From positions 1 to 13,709 of the forward strand of contig CANQAO010000018.1 in assembly GCA_947589375.1 (NCBI GenBank): a stretch of 13,709 nt of DNA. Reading direction: 5' to 3'. Made by a program: the position numbers and the translations under genes. The DNA is from an uncultured Bacilli bacterium. Its GTDB lineage: Bacteria > Bacillota_I > Bacilli_A > RF39 > UBA660. Of the stretch, positions 13,659 to 13,709 are shown piece by piece; position 1 is the stretch's first letter; the number at the start of each line of letters is the position of its first letter. A model generated the notes under the pieces. It did no database searches and was not told where the DNA came from. It saw only the letters and a list, made by a program, of their open reading frames with translations.

Positions 13659-13709
13659 TTGAAAAAAGTAGGAAAAAATAGCAAAAAAAAATATCCCATT
13701 GGAAAAAGG
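13659..13709 (+). CDS. start of an unidentified gene, cut by the window edge
   Basis: TTG at 13659 has AAGGAAAG upstream with six bases of spacing, and opens a frame of 17 codons to the edge: MKKVGKNSKKKYPIGKR. The basic start could precede a membrane segment, but nothing further is visible. The GTG at 13653 reaches a stop after nine codons, so TTG is preferred. No promoter was found between the sortase terminator and this start. Confidence 0.5.
   Translation, partial: MKKVGKNSKKKYPIGKR

Noticed and set aside
1..13709. Defence island, CRISPR array, prophage or tRNA genes
   Set aside because: No repeat-spacer pattern, cas or phage gene, or tRNA cloverleaf was seen on either strand.

Overview
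The window is AT-rich, bacterial and densely packed, and it looks like a Bacillota genome close to the Bacilli/Erysipelotrichia/Mollicutes boundary, such as an uncultured gut lineage. The signs are low-GC codon use, Shine-Dalgarno sequences of the AGGAGG and GGTGAT types, a CIRCE operator, a ClpB without its N-terminal domain (as in mycoplasmas), a sortase and a remnant of a CotJC-type manganese catalase. Trp is written TGG in the reading frames I checked, and every identified gene stops at TAA or TAG, so the sequence reads normally under code 11 and TGA is not used as sense.

Left edge (1-751), a disturbed accessory patch. Bases 1-72 look like the right end of an IS3-family (IS150-type) insertion sequence. 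Next comes a minus-strand unit with a near-consensus promoter (281-309), a 70-nt leader with a hairpin, and a very hydrophobic 23-residue reading frame overlapping a 47-residue leader frame. Its leader and 3' end are complementary to each other. After that is a manganese catalase gene with no 5' half.

Middle (752-8126): an unrecognised lipoprotein; bipA/typA (minus); a CaCA-type cation exchanger; a membrane-anchored DUF6273-like surface protein (minus); a membrane-anchored DNA/RNA non-specific nuclease of the DNA-entry type; a COG2509-type FAD oxidoreductase; and a DUF1003 membrane protein. Most are single-gene units with their own promoter and terminator.

Right part (8123-13709): clpB (minus) under a CIRCE/HrcA operator covering its -35; a divergent M14-type metallopeptidase with a large internal insertion; an unrecognised two-TM protein with a charged helical tail; a sortase with no obvious catalytic Arg; and the first 17 codons of another gene.

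The genes do not form one pathway. Housekeeping and stress genes (bipA, clpB) are mixed with envelope genes (lipoprotein, surface protein, nuclease, sortase, exchanger). Transcription units are very compact: several promoters put the transcript start at or next to the Shine-Dalgarno sequence, and several intrinsic terminators include the stop codon. The best candidate for something undescribed is the small hydrophobic-peptide unit at 61-309, which resembles a type I toxin locus. No CRISPR array, tRNA or rRNA was seen.
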